NCBI RefSeq assembly: GCF_028453695.1
Contig: NC_135779.1
Span: forward strand, 6,646,831-6,710,830
Source of the DNA: Augochlora pura
Taxonomy: Eukaryota; Arthropoda; Insecta; Hymenoptera; Halictidae
Direction: 5' to 3'
Length of the DNA stretch: 64,000 bases
Position numbers and translations under genes: made by a program. Shown here one piece after another: positions 63,731 through 64,000 of this stretch. The stretch's first letter is position 1, and each line of letters opens with the position of its first letter. The notes under the pieces were generated by a model. That model searched no databases, was not told the origin of the DNA, and saw only the letters and a list, made by a program, of their open reading frames with translations.

Positions 63731-64000
63731 TACTACATACTATATATTATATCGTGTTATATTATATTACTGTAATGAAAGAGTTAACTCCTGCACCACA
63801 TCTTCTCACCAATTAATAATCGTTTTAATATATATAAATAAATATCCAACCAGCGACTACGAAAAGATCTCCTCCGTACTTTTAATCGCAGCGTGCTCGA
63901 AAGTCACGATTTAAACACCGTCCGAAGTTCCGGGAGAACTTCCTGTCCCCGAGTCTCGGAAGATCAAAGCGATACACAAGCATACGATCCGCATTCCGCT

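Noticed and set aside
1..64000. tRNA, rRNA, CRISPR or known insect microRNA sequences
   Set aside because: Looked for tRNA box B words and a set of remembered conserved insect miRNA sequences; none was found. No CRISPR-like spacing exists, as the repeats are contiguous minisatellites.

Overview
The window reads as insect nuclear DNA, most likely from a hymenopteran (bee, ant or wasp). This is inferred from two spliced animal genes, short introns with GT..AG ends, long AT-rich non-coding stretches alternating with GC-rich blocks that are not CpG-depleted, abundant CT/GA microsatellites and several families of small inverted-repeat transposable elements. The species cannot be fixed from the sequence alone. 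A 100-base run of N (9434-9533) marks an assembly gap.

Only two protein-coding genes could be supported, both on the minus strand. The first (19801-21499) is coilin, the Cajal-body scaffold. It has five exons joined by four GT..AG introns whose phases all agree, giving 449 residues with the N-terminal coilin domain, a basic cluster and the C-terminal Tudor-like fold. The second (25971-28990) is a Ras-family small GTPase of the Dexras/Rhes/Di-Ras-like group. It has three coding exons, 272 residues, all five G motifs and a C-terminal CILS prenylation box. The 4.4 kb between them holds transposable-element remnants and one weak exon candidate. The two genes lie in the same orientation, and nothing suggests a functional link.

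The remainder (about 1-19.3 kb and 29-64 kb) shows no convincing coding sequence. Its long reading frames are low-complexity or GC-rich accidents. What it does hold: (i) TTAA-flanked elements with ends like TTAACCCTTTGC, consistent with piggyBac-type MITEs, including two neighbours at 24203-24859 that share one TTAA; (ii) long-arm foldback elements carrying CCAATGAGAG in their stems (3371-4030, 38068-38415); (iii) a Tc1/mariner-like MITE with roughly 100 bp arms flanked by TA (8188-8491); (iv) many minisatellites with 12 to 220 bp units; (v) a few blocks that look like promoters or enhancers (2522-3000, 8840-9039, 19361-19500, 60890-61260). The 35 kb on the 5' side of the Ras-like gene may include its upstream untranslated exons and regulatory DNA, but this cannot be shown from sequence alone.

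No novel multi-gene system was found. The most interesting observations are the mobile-element structures, a ~217 bp tandem repeat with parallel open frames, and two candidate promoters.
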